A DNA stretch of 64,000 nucleotides, taken from Acinetobacter tianfuensis. GTDB lineage: Bacteria; Pseudomonadota; Gammaproteobacteria; Pseudomonadales; Moraxellaceae. Numbering within the stretch: position 1 is the first letter of the stretch; each line of letters begins with the position of its first letter. The stretch is taken from NCBI RefSeq assembly GCF_003611465.1, contig NZ_RAXV01000002.1, positions 124,001-188,000 of the forward strand. Direction: 5' to 3'. The notes under the pieces are model-generated. The model did not search any database and had not been told where the DNA came from. It was given only the letters and a program-made list of their open reading frames with translations. The position numbers and the translations under genes are program-made. Positions 55,357 through 64,000 of this stretch are shown piece by piece.

Positions 55357-55933
55357 CTCATTAAAATACTGAAGTAAACGCAGTATCGTTATCCGTTCGC
55401 CATTTTGAGCTTCAATGGTCAGATGATATCTTAAACGGCAACACTAAATACCCCGGTACTTAATAATTTTGGTTTTCAAAAATAACACTGGCTTAGATGA
55501 TCTGCATGAATGACAATTTTAGAAACAAAAAACTCAATCAATAACGCCAAATAAAGCACAGATACCAAACATGAAGCGGCGGCGGCTATCACAATCCCCC
55601 AAACTGGCTGCTGCGCTGTAATCAAAGAAACATTTAAGAATCATAACCAAGGAAAGAGCAATAAAACAAAGAAAAACCATAAGCTACTTCTTGAACGTTT
55701 TATTTACGCGGAATAAGCCAGCACCCGACCTTCATAAACATTATAAGCAAAATGTATTTTTATGCTTAATGTTATTCTTTATGTACAGTTAAAGCATAGC
55801 AAGATTGAAGCGTCTAAGAGTATGATTTTTAAAATACAATAGAAAAATCATATCGCTATATGACTGATAGTGACATAAATGATATATGAGAGCTATGAAA
55901 TAAAGATAAAAGAAGATAAATTATTTTAATAAT
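55357..55933. other. Gene-free stretch upstream of the membrane-protein gene
   Basis: Apart from the possible gene remnant at 55360-55730, this stretch is AT-rich and shows no intact gene on either strand. The last 200 bp (about 55735-55933) hold nothing I can identify. Confidence 0.45.
55360..55730 (-). pseudogene. Possible remnant of a membrane-protein gene related to its downstream neighbour
   Basis: On the minus strand one frame reads SLITAQQPVWGIVIAAA, then SCLVSVLYLALLIEFFVSKI, hydrophobic and coding-like but with no start and an internal TGA. A different frame nearer 55356 reads RYHLTIEAQNGERITI, similar to HYFDLKTESGTVLRNI in the adjacent gene. Several stops and frame changes suggest decay. 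This is inference from composition and weak similarity. Confidence 0.35.
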
Positions 55934-56050
<117 letters not shown>

Positions 56051-56061
56051 TACAAAAACAG

Positions 56062-56089
56062 AGTATAGAGAATTTTCTTAAACTTTCAA
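56062..56089 (-). promoter_or_regulatory. Promoter of the 4.5S RNA gene
   Basis: On the minus strand TTGAAA and TATACT are separated by 16 bp, with the -10 about 12 bp upstream of the RNA's 5' end. Confidence 0.75.
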
Positions 56090-56323
56090 GCCTAAACAGC
56101 CATATTCACCCGCTGTTTGATTCATTTGATTATTTATAAAGCAAAATACTGATTTTAAATCATATCTTTCCTCCACATTTGCACAAAAACTTTACTTATA
56201 AAAACAACAACCATGAAAAATCGTATTGCATTTGCCAGTATTGCCGTTTTTAATGTGTCTATTGAAATTTAACATGATGCTGGATGTCTCCGCTTAAACC
56301 AGCACAAATAATACGGAAATTTT

Positions 56324-57199
56324 ATGATGCTAAAAAAACATGCGCTCGGCACACTGCTTATCTGCTGCTCCGCACCCGTTTTTGCCAATATTCCCATTGA
56401 ATCACGTGGTTTAAGCCAAGGCAGCAATACGGTCTATGCTGTCAACAATACACAAGCTGCAATCTCTATAGGCAGCGAACAGCCTGTCACGACCAATCTG
56501 AATTGGCAGCTGATGCAAAAAAATCAGCAGCTGGAAAATGATATTCGAGCGCTGCGCGGCAAAATTGAAGAGCATGACAATGAAATTGAAAAACTCAAAA
56601 ATGAGCTGAATAACCGCTACGCAGACCTAGATCAGCGTCTTGAAGCGCTTCTGCAAAAAATAGAACCCGCTGAGGGTACTGCTGCAGAGGAGGATAACCA
56701 ACAAGGTAGTGTACCCAGCAACTCAGCAAACACCAGCATCGTAACAACTGCGCCGCCTGTACCGCCCAAAAGCAATACAGCAGCAAATAAACAACCAGCA
56801 GCAGCCAATACCGCTGCTGTGCCTGCCCGCTCAGAAGAGCTGGACAAAGCCGCATATACAGTAGCTTTAGATGCTTATAAACAAGGCGGTGCTAAAAAAG
56901 CCATTGCGCCAATGCAAAACTTCATTAAAAACAATCCAAACAGCGTATATATCAGTAATGCACACTTTTGGCTTGCTGAGTTTTATGTAGCAATCGAGCC
57001 ATCCAATTTTAGTGAAGCAAAAAAAAATTACAGCATCGTCGTGAAACAGTATCCCAACTCTTCACGTGCATCACGCGCACTTTATCAGCTGCATAATATT
57101 GCTAAAGATGTAGATCACAATACTGCCCTAGCAAATCAATACAAACAGCAGCTGTTAAAAAATTATCCAAAATCAGAAGAAGCCGGCTATTTGAAATAA
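56324..57199 (+). CDS. cpoB: CpoB/YbgF-like periplasmic protein
   Basis: The 291-residue precursor has a signal peptide (MMLKKHALGTLLICCSAPVFA). A coiled-coil region follows at about 62-112 (LMQKNQQLENDIRALRGKIEEH and on), then a Pro/Ala/Asn-rich linker (about 115-165) and C-terminal TPR-like repeats (AAYTVALDAYKQGGAKKAI, AHFWLAEFYVA, NSSRASRALYQL). This is the CpoB layout: CpoB coordinates peptidoglycan synthesis with outer-membrane constriction through the Tol system. It is not beside tolB-pal here. GGAAA lies about 6 nt before the ATG; a second ATG follows immediately. Confidence 0.85.
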   Translation: MMLKKHALGTLLICCSAPVFANIPIESRGLSQGSNTVYAVNNTQAAISIGSEQPVTTNLNWQLMQKNQQLENDIRALRGKIEEHDNEIEKLKNELNNRYADLDQRLEALLQKIEPAEGTAAEEDNQQGSVPSNSANTSIVTTAPPVPPKSNTAANKQPAAANTAAVPARSEELDKAAYTVALDAYKQGGAKKAIAPMQNFIKNNPNSVYISNAHFWLAEFYVAIEPSNFSEAKKNYSIVVKQYPNSSRASRALYQLHNIAKDVDHNTALANQYKQQLLKNYPKSEEAGYLK

Positions 57200-57213
57200 G
57201 CAGGAACTTAAAT

Positions 57214-57244
57214 AAAAAAAACCGCCAATATGGCGGTTTTTTTT
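57214..57244 (+). terminator. Terminator between cpoB and the lpxA end
   Basis: A long A-run plus CCGCC/GGCGG stem (AAAAACCGCC with GGCGGTTTTT) and a 5-nt loop serve both converging transcripts. Confidence 0.88.
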
Positions 57245-57254
57245 AAGCTGCGGA

Positions 57255-58043
57255 TTAACGTACAATACCGCGCTTTGATTGTTCTAACGAATCTAGCAGC
57301 AGCTGCGCTTCAGCAACTTCAGGCAAGATCTCATTACGAATTTTATCTACCGCCTCTTGTGTGGTTAAACCTGATTTATAAATCAGTTTAAATGCTTCCC
57401 GCAGACCTTGAATAACATTCTTCGACCAGCCCTTGCGGCGCATGCCTTCAATATTCATAGCAAATGCATGTGCAGGATTTCCAGACACCATCACATATGC
57501 AGGAACATCTTTCACAATCAGAGACGCCCCGCCAATCATACTGTAAGAATCAATTCTGCAGAATTGGTGAATACCTGAGTTTCCGCCAACAATAACAAAG
57601 TCACCCACCGATACATGACCAGCAACGCCCACATTATTTGCAAAAATATTATGATTGCCAACGATACAGTCATGCGCAATGTGCGTGTTTACCATCAAAA
57701 GGTTATGGCTGCCGACTTTTGTCAAGCCTTGATCTTGAACAGTCCCGCGATGCAAACTGCAATGTTCGCGGATTTGGTTATGATCGCCAATTTCAAGCCA
57801 CGTTTCTTCACCCTTGTATTTCAAGTCCTGACAGACTTCACCTACACTGGCAAACTGAAAAATCTCATTGTGCTCGCCAATACGGGTAAAACCGCCAACA
57901 ACCACATGAGAGTGCAGTTTAGTCCCTGCACCAATTGTTACATTTGGACCAATAATACAATAAGGGCCAATCTGCACATCTGGAGCAATTACTGCAGATG
58001 AGTCAACAATAGAGGTTGGGTGAATAAATTCGTTATTGCTCAT
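57255..58043 (-). CDS. lpxA: UDP-N-acetylglucosamine acyltransferase LpxA
   Basis: LpxA performs the first step of lipid A synthesis, adding a hydroxyacyl chain to UDP-GlcNAc. The true start is ATG 58043 (MSNNEFIHPTSIVD), giving 262 residues. It is a left-handed beta-helix built of hexapeptide repeats (IGPYCIIGPNVTIGAGT and more), with the catalytic His in MVNTHIAHDCIVGNHN near residue 125. The gene overlaps the fabZ stop by 4 bp (ATGA), and ends the rseP-bamA-skp-lpxD-fabZ-lpxA cluster in this window. LpxB would normally follow but is not here. Confidence 0.97.
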   Translation of the reverse strand: MSNNEFIHPTSIVDSSAVIAPDVQIGPYCIIGPNVTIGAGTKLHSHVVVGGFTRIGEHNEIFQFASVGEVCQDLKYKGEETWLEIGDHNQIREHCSLHRGTVQDQGLTKVGSHNLLMVNTHIAHDCIVGNHNIFANNVGVAGHVSVGDFVIVGGNSGIHQFCRIDSYSMIGGASLIVKDVPAYVMVSGNPAHAFAMNIEGMRRKGWSKNVIQGLREAFKLIYKSGLTTQEAVDKIRNEILPEVAEAQLLLDSLEQSKRGIVR

Positions 58044-58528
58044 GCTTGCTCTATTTTCTGATGCGAAACCATTATTTCCGCGGTTGCTGCGACTACGCCA
58101 TCCACCGTAGCAATACAATTATATTTGTAAATGCCGCGCTTTTGCATGACGAGTTCAGATTTTAACACTAATTGATCGCCAGCAACGACAGGTTTTTTAA
58201 AGCGAACCTTCTCCGCCCCAGCAAATAAGAATAAATTTCCAGCAGTTGGCTTTTTATTGTTCATTACAAAACCTAGAATACCAGAAACTTGCGCCATAGC
58301 TTCAACAATCAGCACACCTGGCATAATTGGAAATTCTGGGAAATGGCCTTGTAAAAACTCTTCATTAATTGAAACGTTTTTATAACCGACAATCGCATTT
58401 TCAGTAATATCAGTCACACGATCAACCAATAAAAATGGGTAACGGTGCGGAAGATATTCACGAATAGTTTGAATATTCATTGGCAATTCAGGTTTAGTGA
58501 ATGCAGGTGTATTCGACTCAGTCATCAT
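58040..58528 (-). CDS. fabZ: 3-hydroxyacyl-ACP dehydratase FabZ
   Basis: FabZ dehydrates 3-hydroxyacyl-ACP in fatty acid elongation. The 162-residue hot-dog protein has the catalytic His in QGHFPEFPIMPGVLIVEAMAQ (split as QGHFPEFPIMPG and VLIVEAMAQ) near residue 60 and the PHRYPFLLVDRV start near 27. It competes with lpxA for the same 3-hydroxyacyl-ACP pool, which fits its place between lpxD and lpxA. A second Met follows the first, so the start may be one codon later. Translation is likely coupled to lpxA. Confidence 0.97.
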   Translation of the reverse strand: MMTESNTPAFTKPELPMNIQTIREYLPHRYPFLLVDRVTDITENAIVGYKNVSINEEFLQGHFPEFPIMPGVLIVEAMAQVSGILGFVMNNKKPTAGNLFLFAGAEKVRFKKPVVAGDQLVLKSELVMQKRGIYKYNCIATVDGVVAATAEIMVSHQKIEQA

Positions 58529-58530
58529 AA

Positions 58531-59601
58531 TTATTTACGCAATTTAAAAGTTGATTCAAGTGACTCAATTTGAGCCTGCATATGATCAAGTCTTTTTAAC
58601 ATTTGGGTCAATGGCGCATCTGCTAATTGTTTAAAGCGCACAGCTGCGCGTTTCCAATGCAGGCTTTCCAGCATAGGCGTGCCAGAAGAATAGCTCCCAG
58701 CTTCAGAAATACTTTTTGTGACCATTGACATACCGGTAACCGTTACATTATCGGCGATATTAATGTGACCCACCACACCTACTGCACCCGCAAAGATACA
58801 GTTTTTGCCAATTGTGGTACTGCCCGCAACACCGCATTTGGCTGCCATCGCTGTATTGGCGCCAACTTTAACATTGTGGGCAATTTGCACAAGGTTATCA
58901 AGAATGACGCCATCTTCAATAATCGTGTCATCCAATGCACCGCGGTCAATACTGCAGTTTGAGCCAATACGCACATCATTTCCAATAAGCACAGAACCCA
59001 ACTGTGCAATTCGATGCCACTTGCCTTTGTATGGCGCAAAGCCAAATCCTTCACCGCCAATCACCGTATTGGCATGAATACGCACACGGTTACCTAATTT
59101 ACAATGCCCTGTCAGCACAACATGCGAGTCAATAAAGCACTGCTTGCCAATTTCAACACCATCATCAATATGGCAATGCGATTGAATAACCGTTTCATCA
59201 CCCACCACACAATGTTCACCAATGACAGCATAATGGCCAATATAAGCGGTGTCCGAAATAATGGCAGAAGCGTGAATTTGAGCCGTTGCTTCTATTCCTT
59301 GAGCTGTATGTTTCTTTTCAAAGACATGCGTCAGAATAGCGAAGGCTAAGTATGGATTTTCGACAACAATAAAATTTTGCTGTGAAGTGATATGAGCCCT
59401 CAGCTCTTCGGTCACAATCAATGCGCCAGCTTTTGACTGATTTGCCTGATCAAGATATTTATCTGCATTTACAAATGCCAGCTTATGAGCATCCGCTTGT
59501 GTCAAACTTGCCAGACCGTCAAGCTGCATTTCTGTCTGGCCGACAGCCTTACCCTGTACGAAGCTGGCGAGCTGCTCAAGGCTGAATTTCTGAAGATTCA
59601 T
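58531..59601 (-). CDS. lpxD: UDP-3-O-acylglucosamine N-acyltransferase LpxD
   Basis: LpxD adds the N-linked hydroxyacyl chain in lipid A synthesis. The 356-residue protein has an N-terminal uridine-binding domain (about 1-100, [19 protein letters not shown]), then a beta-helix of hexapeptide repeats. The catalytic His lies in [17 protein letters not shown] near residue 245. A C-terminal helix follows ([19 protein letters not shown]). It starts 3 bp downstream of the skp stop, and fabZ starts 2 bp after its own stop, indicating a tight operon. Confidence 0.97.
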   Translation of the reverse strand: MNLQKFSLEQLASFVQGKAVGQTEMQLDGLASLTQADAHKLAFVNADKYLDQANQSKAGALIVTEELRAHITSQQNFIVVENPYLAFAILTHVFEKKHTAQGIEATAQIHASAIISDTAYIGHYAVIGEHCVVGDETVIQSHCHIDDGVEIGKQCFIDSHVVLTGHCKLGNRVRIHANTVIGGEGFGFAPYKGKWHRIAQLGSVLIGNDVRIGSNCSIDRGALDDTIIEDGVILDNLVQIAHNVKVGANTAMAAKCGVAGSTTIGKNCIFAGAVGVVGHINIADNVTVTGMSMVTKSISEAGSYSSGTPMLESLHWKRAAVRFKQLADAPLTQMLKRLDHMQAQIESLESTFKLRK

Positions 59602-59604
59602 TGA

Positions 59605-60105
59605 TTATTTAACTGAGTTAACCTTTTGAATAAGTTTATCAGTTAAATCAAATTTAGGGTCATAAGCCAATGCGGAATTTTTGTTCAAAACCACATCTAA
59701 GCTATTTTCTTTGCGCAATTGCTCTGCAGCTTGCTTAATACGTGCATCCATTGTGCGTTTAATACTTTGAATATTATTTTCAACTACACCCTGCACTTTT
59801 TGCTGCAAACTATTCATCTCATTAATTTTCGCCTCATACTGAGCAGCAAACTTTTGCTTTTCAGCATCTGAAAGTTTGGCGCCAGTTTGCTGTGCGCGCT
59901 GCTGCAGCGCTTCGAGTTCCTTGCTTAAAGCTGAAATTTGATTTGTTTGCGGCTGAATTTGCTTTTGAATGACTGCATTTTGCTGCTTAATATATGTACT
60001 TTGCTCTACAGCGCGTTCTATATCAATTACTCCATAACCTGCTGCATGAGCGGCGCTTCCGCTCAGCAGAGTTAAGGCAACAATACTTTTTATAATCTGT
60101 TTCAT
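59605..60105 (-). CDS. skp: Periplasmic OmpH/Skp-family chaperone
   Basis: Skp holds unfolded outer-membrane proteins during transit to BamA. From ATG 60105 it has 166 residues, with a signal peptide MKQIIKSIVALTLLSGSAAHA and a long central coiled coil (QPQTNQISALSKELEALQQR and on) that forms the tentacles. AGGTG lies 5 nt before this ATG. The frame is open further upstream into bamA's end (33 codons), but that text is not signal-like. It lies between bamA and lpxD, the standard order. Confidence 0.95.
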   Translation of the reverse strand: MKQIIKSIVALTLLSGSAAHAAGYGVIDIERAVEQSTYIKQQNAVIQKQIQPQTNQISALSKELEALQQRAQQTGAKLSDAEKQKFAAQYEAKINEMNSLQQKVQGVVENNIQSIKRTMDARIKQAAEQLRKENSLDVVLNKNSALAYDPKFDLTDKLIQKVNSVK

Positions 60106-60145
60106 GTATTCACCTTTATTTTTTATCCCCCGAAAGGAACCGTAC

Positions 60146-62737
60146 TTAGAAAGTACGGCCAATTTCGAATTGGATATTTTTGGTATCATCACCAGCTTTA
60201 TCATTCATCGGGAATGCATAGCTCAATGAAAGCGGACCAATCATCGTAATCCAAGTAAAGCCTGCACCAACACTATAGCGCATGTTATTCATATCAAAGC
60301 CATAGTTGTCTTGACAATATTGCTTAGCATCAACACTTTTGTTATTTGCATCTAAATACAATGTACCTGTTGGAACATCACACTGCGTATCAAATACCTG
60401 TGCGCCTTCGGCAAATAATACTGGACGAACTTGACGTGTCCAATCCCCCTTAAACGGCAATGGCAATACAAGTTCTGCACCAAATTGAACCAAAGCATTA
60501 CCACCAACTTCTTCAGGATCATGATCACGCGTTTCTGTTTCACTATAAGTCACACCAGGGTATTTAGGACCCAAAGTACTGTTGTCATAACCGCGTACAG
60601 AGCCAAAACCGCCAGCATAGAAGTTTTTATAGAACGGCAAATCATTACCATAGCCTAATTTACCATAACCGCGAAGTACGAAATCCTTACCTAATGGGAA
60701 GAAGGCTTGCGCATCATAAGTTACTTTTTGATATTCAACATCACTGCCTGGCAAAGCAATTTCAGCATTTACACGATGTGACATGCCATTAGTCGGGAAC
60801 ATTGGACGGTTCAGCGTGTTATAGCTCCAACCCAAGTTTAGGTTATAAGTTAAGAAGTCACCTTCAAACTCATTATCATATGTAACTTCAGGAACTGCAC
60901 AACTATAATAGGAAATAACGTATTTTGTGCTATCTGTAGTAATCTTACCGTCAGAATCCAAATAATTACCATTTGAATCGGTCAAATATACAGGAACTGT
61001 ATTTTGCGCATTACCACTTGCATCATTTGGACAATATGAGCCTTTTCCTGTTGATTTACCGCCATTCTGCAGCAAATAATCACGTACATAAGTCGACACA
61101 TACGGACCAGTTGTAACCTTTGTACTATCAATATTCAAACCTGCACTGATGCTTTGGTTTTCATCAATTGGATAGCCAAAATTAATGCCGCCGCCGAAAC
61201 TGTCCGTTACATAGTTGTTAACGTTGTAGTCATCATCCAGCTTAGTTTTACGGTAATACATATTGTAACCGCGGCGCACACCATCAATGGTGAAGTACGG
61301 ATCTGTGACACTCAGGTTGTAGTAATCTTGAGTTTCAGAACGCGATAAATCAATAGAAACAGAGTTACCCGTACCCAAGAAGTTAGTTTGGCTTAAACCT
61401 GCTTGGAATGTTACACCGCCGCTTTGTGAGAAACCGACTGCTAAAGTACTTGTACCTGAGTGCTGCTCTTCAACAGAGACATTCAAGTCAACTTGGTCTG
61501 GAGCATTTGGTACACGAACTGGCTTAACGTCTACAGTTTTAAAGAAACCAGTACGTTCAAGACGCACTTTAGACAAATCAATTTTTTCATTGCTTGCCAA
61601 TGCGCCTTCCATTTGACGCATTTCGCGGCGCAATACTGAATCTTCAGTTTTTGAGTTGCCTGTAAAGTTAATGCGGCGAACGGTCACTTGCTGACCTGGA
61701 TTGATATAGTAGCTCAAATCAACCAGTTTGGTTTCATTATTAATTTGCGGCACAACATTGACTTCAGCAAAGTAGTAGCCGGCATTGCCGTATTTGCGAA
61801 GCAGCAGCTGTTTTACAGCATTCACTTTTTCTTGCGAATAGATATCAGCATCTTTATAAATTTTAAGCGCTTCTAAATCTTTAGCAGGATACAAAGCATC
61901 GCCTAAAAATTTCGTTTCGCCAAATTTAAACTGCTCACCTTCATCCACAGAAACTTCAATAAAGACATGCTTTTTATCTTCACTTAAGTTCAAGCTTGAA
62001 TTTGCAATATTAAAATTGATATAGCCTTTGTTCAGATACATTGCACGCAATGCTTCTAAGCTGGCAGCCATTTTTTCACGCGCATAGCGGTCATTGCGGG
62101 ATACAACAGATGCCCAGCCGCTTTCTTTCACTGCAAAAGCTTGTTTAATATCAGCATCTTTAAAAATTGTATTACCAATAATATTAATATCAAAGACTTT
62201 GGCTGCTTTACCTTCACTAAACTCAAGTAAAAGGTCTACACGGTTATTCGGCTTTGCAGATGTTGTTACACGCACATCCGCATCATAACGGCCTTGCTGC
62301 ATATACTGCTGTTCAAGCTCTGTTTCCACAATTTGCAGTGCAGATTTTTTCAGTACCTCACCTTCAGCCAAGCCCATTTTTTTCAGGCCTTCTTCCAGCG
62401 CTTCCTTAGGAATCAGCTTATTGCCCTTCAATTCAATTTTTGAAATGACTGGACGCTCAACCACTGTGAAAATAAGCGTATTGCCGTCTTGTGATGCTTT
62501 AATATCATCAAACAAGCCTGTTGCGTACAATGTGCGGATTGCATTTGCAGTTGCAGAATCATTCACTCGGTCACCGCTGGTGATCGGCAGCATTGTTGCT
62601 ACACTTTCCGGCGCTAAACGGACTAATCCATTCACTTTTACATCTTGTACTATAAAATCATCTGCTGCATATATTTGTTGTGCTGATGCCATTGCACTGA
62701 CGAGTGCCAAAGGCATAAATAAATGTTTGTGCTGCAT
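60146..62737 (-). CDS. bamA: Outer-membrane assembly factor BamA
   Basis: BamA is the Omp85 core of the BAM complex that folds beta-barrel proteins into the outer membrane. The 863-residue precursor has a signal peptide (LALVSAMASAQQIYA), five POTRA domains (about 25-430, starting FIVQDVKVNGLVRL) and a C-terminal barrel (GFGSVRGYDNSTLGP contains the lid-loop VRGY-type motif). It is about 50 residues longer than E. coli BamA, owing mostly to extracellular loop insertions that carry Cys pairs (near residues 569 and 611, and 785 and 808). It ends in the Phe typical of barrel proteins. Confidence 0.98.
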   Translation of the reverse strand: MQHKHLFMPLALVSAMASAQQIYAADDFIVQDVKVNGLVRLAPESVATMLPITSGDRVNDSATANAIRTLYATGLFDDIKASQDGNTLIFTVVERPVISKIELKGNKLIPKEALEEGLKKMGLAEGEVLKKSALQIVETELEQQYMQQGRYDADVRVTTSAKPNNRVDLLLEFSEGKAAKVFDINIIGNTIFKDADIKQAFAVKESGWASVVSRNDRYAREKMAASLEALRAMYLNKGYINFNIANSSLNLSEDKKHVFIEVSVDEGEQFKFGETKFLGDALYPAKDLEALKIYKDADIYSQEKVNAVKQLLLRKYGNAGYYFAEVNVVPQINNETKLVDLSYYINPGQQVTVRRINFTGNSKTEDSVLRREMRQMEGALASNEKIDLSKVRLERTGFFKTVDVKPVRVPNAPDQVDLNVSVEEQHSGTSTLAVGFSQSGGVTFQAGLSQTNFLGTGNSVSIDLSRSETQDYYNLSVTDPYFTIDGVRRGYNMYYRKTKLDDDYNVNNYVTDSFGGGINFGYPIDENQSISAGLNIDSTKVTTGPYVSTYVRDYLLQNGGKSTGKGSYCPNDASGNAQNTVPVYLTDSNGNYLDSDGKITTDSTKYVISYYSCAVPEVTYDNEFEGDFLTYNLNLGWSYNTLNRPMFPTNGMSHRVNAEIALPGSDVEYQKVTYDAQAFFPLGKDFVLRGYGKLGYGNDLPFYKNFYAGGFGSVRGYDNSTLGPKYPGVTYSETETRDHDPEEVGGNALVQFGAELVLPLPFKGDWTRQVRPVLFAEGAQVFDTQCDVPTGTLYLDANNKSVDAKQYCQDNYGFDMNNMRYSVGAGFTWITMIGPLSLSYAFPMNDKAGDDTKNIQFEIGRTF

Positions 62738-62781
62738 GCCAGTCTTTTCCGCTGTTAAATTTATTCCATCATCTACGCAGT

Positions 62782-63999
62782 TTATAAACGCATAAAATCA
62801 TTGAAGAGTGCCAGCAGCATCATGCTGCCAAGCAGTACCATACCAATTTTTAATCCAACCAATTGTATTTGTTCAGAAACAGGTTTACCACGAATTAATT
62901 CAATAAAATAGTAAATTAAATGACCGCCATCAAGCATTGGAATCGGCAGCAAATTCAAAATCCCTAAGCTGACACTCATCAGCGCCATAAAGGAAATAAA
63001 GGTTTGCCAGCCCATTTCAGCGCTTTGCCCTGCAACTTTCGCAATCGTAATTGGACCCGATAAATTATCTAGACCGATTAAGCCCCGAACCATTTTCACA
63101 ATTGAACCTAGAATCATACTGGAAAGCTGACCAGTTTTATCTAGCGCCATTGTAAACGCTTCTGCCGGAGTGTATTGAATTGTTTGTTTGTATTCTGCAG
63201 GAATTGTCACTTTGCCTGGGTCACTTTGAACACCCAGCACACCCGTCACATTCCCCATATTATCGCGCTTACCCTGAGGCATTACGTCCAAATGCACCAG
63301 CTGCTGCCCGCGCATCACTTCAATTTTTAACAGCTTTTCTGGCGATGCCTGCACCACTTGCACAACATCAAACCAATCTTTCATTGCTGCGCCATCAATT
63401 GAAACAATACGGTCGCCTTCTTTCATGCCTTGCCGCACCGCAGCGCCGCCTTCACTCAGCTTTGTAATAACAGCTGGAATTTGCGGACGGTAAGGCGTAA
63501 AGCCAAGCGCCTCAAGAGGTGATTGCGATTGATCTTTTAAGAATTGCTGAATAGGCAGCTGGAAGGTTTTAACTTCGTCTTCACGCTGCGCAGTCACGGC
63601 AATATGACCCGTTTCACCCACACGGTCAACCACAGCATAACTCAGTTTTTCCCATGTACTTACGGGTGTGCCGTCAATTGCTGTAATTTTGTCACCAGAA
63701 TGCATCTGAACCGTTGCGGCAGGCGTATTTAGCAACACTTTTCCAACACGGGTATTCAACTGTTCTTGTGCAGGTAAAAATAATGCCCAAAACAGCACCA
63801 CTGCGAAAGCAAGATTAATGAGGGGACCTGCAGCAACAATTGCAATCCGCTTCCATGGATGCTGACGGTTAAAAGCATAGGGTAAATCTTCTTCTGCCAC
63901 ATTGCCTTCACGCTCATCCAGCATTTTTACATAACCGCCAAGCGGCAAAGCAGAAAGCTGATATTGAATGCCCGATTTTTTAGATGTCCACTTCAGCAG
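62782..63999 (-). CDS. rseP: Intramembrane metalloprotease RseP (5' end outside the window)
   Basis: RseP cleaves anti-sigma factors in the membrane as part of the envelope stress response, and removes signal peptide remnants. About 406 C-terminal residues are visible; the N-terminal HExxH zinc motif lies beyond the window edge. Visible are the PLGGYVKMLDEREG loop, the first helix after it (IVAAGPLINLAFAVVLFWALFL), two PDZ domains (VQMHSGDKITAIDG and AVRQGMKEGDRIVSIDG), and the second active-site motif in NLLPIPMLDGGHLIYYFIE near the C-terminus. bamA starts 44 bp downstream, the standard neighbour. Confidence 0.96.
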   Translation of the reverse strand: MLKWTSKKSGIQYQLSALPLGGYVKMLDEREGNVAEEDLPYAFNRQHPWKRIAIVAAGPLINLAFAVVLFWALFLPAQEQLNTRVGKVLLNTPAATVQMHSGDKITAIDGTPVSTWEKLSYAVVDRVGETGHIAVTAQREDEVKTFQLPIQQFLKDQSQSPLEALGFTPYRPQIPAVITKLSEGGAAVRQGMKEGDRIVSIDGAAMKDWFDVVQVVQASPEKLLKIEVMRGQQLVHLDVMPQGKRDNMGNVTGVLGVQSDPGKVTIPAEYKQTIQYTPAEAFTMALDKTGQLSSMILGSIVKMVRGLIGLDNLSGPITIAKVAGQSAEMGWQTFISFMALMSVSLGILNLLPIPMLDGGHLIYYFIELIRGKPVSEQIQLVGLKIGMVLLGSMMLLALFNDFMRL

Positions 64000-64000
64000 T

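Overview
This window is a core chromosomal segment of an Acinetobacter-like gammaproteobacterium (Moraxellaceae). The call rests on gene content and protein style: an isc cluster that ends at fdx with no iscX, a PutA without a DNA-binding domain beside an Lrp-type gene, a recA-recX pair with no recognisable LexA box, several small proteins typical of this genus, and AT-rich spacers. No ribosomal RNA, CRISPR array, prophage or insertion sequence was seen. The species cannot be fixed from sequence reading alone.

Layout. 1-4.4 kb: Fe-S cluster assembly (iscS, cut by the window edge, then iscU-iscA-hscB-hscA-fdx). 4.5-12.3 kb, minus strand: membrane class III nucleotide cyclase, HIT protein, mfd, a small unknown gene and aspA. 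12.7-18.6 kb: proline use (putP, an Lrp-type regulator, putA). 18.8-24.5 kb: trmA, small unknown genes, an LRAT-like papain-fold protein and a UvrD-type helicase carrying an internal DEDDh exonuclease. 24.5-31.4 kb: bestrophin-like channel, glnS, ppiB, a palindromic intergenic repeat, lpxH, a decayed flavin monooxygenase pseudogene and an HpaI-type aldolase. 31.7-40.6 kb: nfsB-like nitroreductase, two tandem small zinc-ribbon genes, an EamA transporter, fba, lipoproteins, pgk, a DUF2237 gene, maf (yceF type), a YcgJ-like lipoprotein and the L16 arginine hydroxylase gene. 40.6-49.8 kb: a two-component system, a double GST-N protein, rraA, an NAD(P)-binding protein, rpsT and a large M66/StcE-like lipoprotein protease. 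49.9-55.4 kb: histidine phosphatase, cysQ, yrfG-hslR, recA-recX and a membrane protein. 55.9-64 kb: 4.5S RNA, a cpoB-like gene, then the minus-strand envelope cluster rseP-bamA-skp-lpxD-fabZ-lpxA.

How the parts fit. The isc genes build Fe-S clusters. putP/putA import and oxidise proline to glutamate, and aspA feeds aspartate carbon to fumarate. fba and pgk are glycolytic/gluconeogenic steps. lpxA, lpxD, lpxH and fabZ serve lipid A and fatty acid synthesis, while bamA, skp and rseP handle outer-membrane protein assembly and quality control. Mfd, recA, recX and the helicase-exonuclease deal with DNA damage.

Most of the window is ordinary housekeeping, and I do not see a clear multi-gene undescribed system. 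The items most worth a second look are the helicase with an embedded DnaQ-like nuclease (21754-24459), the LRAT-like protein just upstream of it, the M66 lipoprotein with a C-terminal lectin-like domain, the tandem zinc-ribbon pair, the palindromic repeat at 28011-28082, the BamA extracellular cysteine loops and the divergent cysQ/yrfG starts only 14 bp apart.
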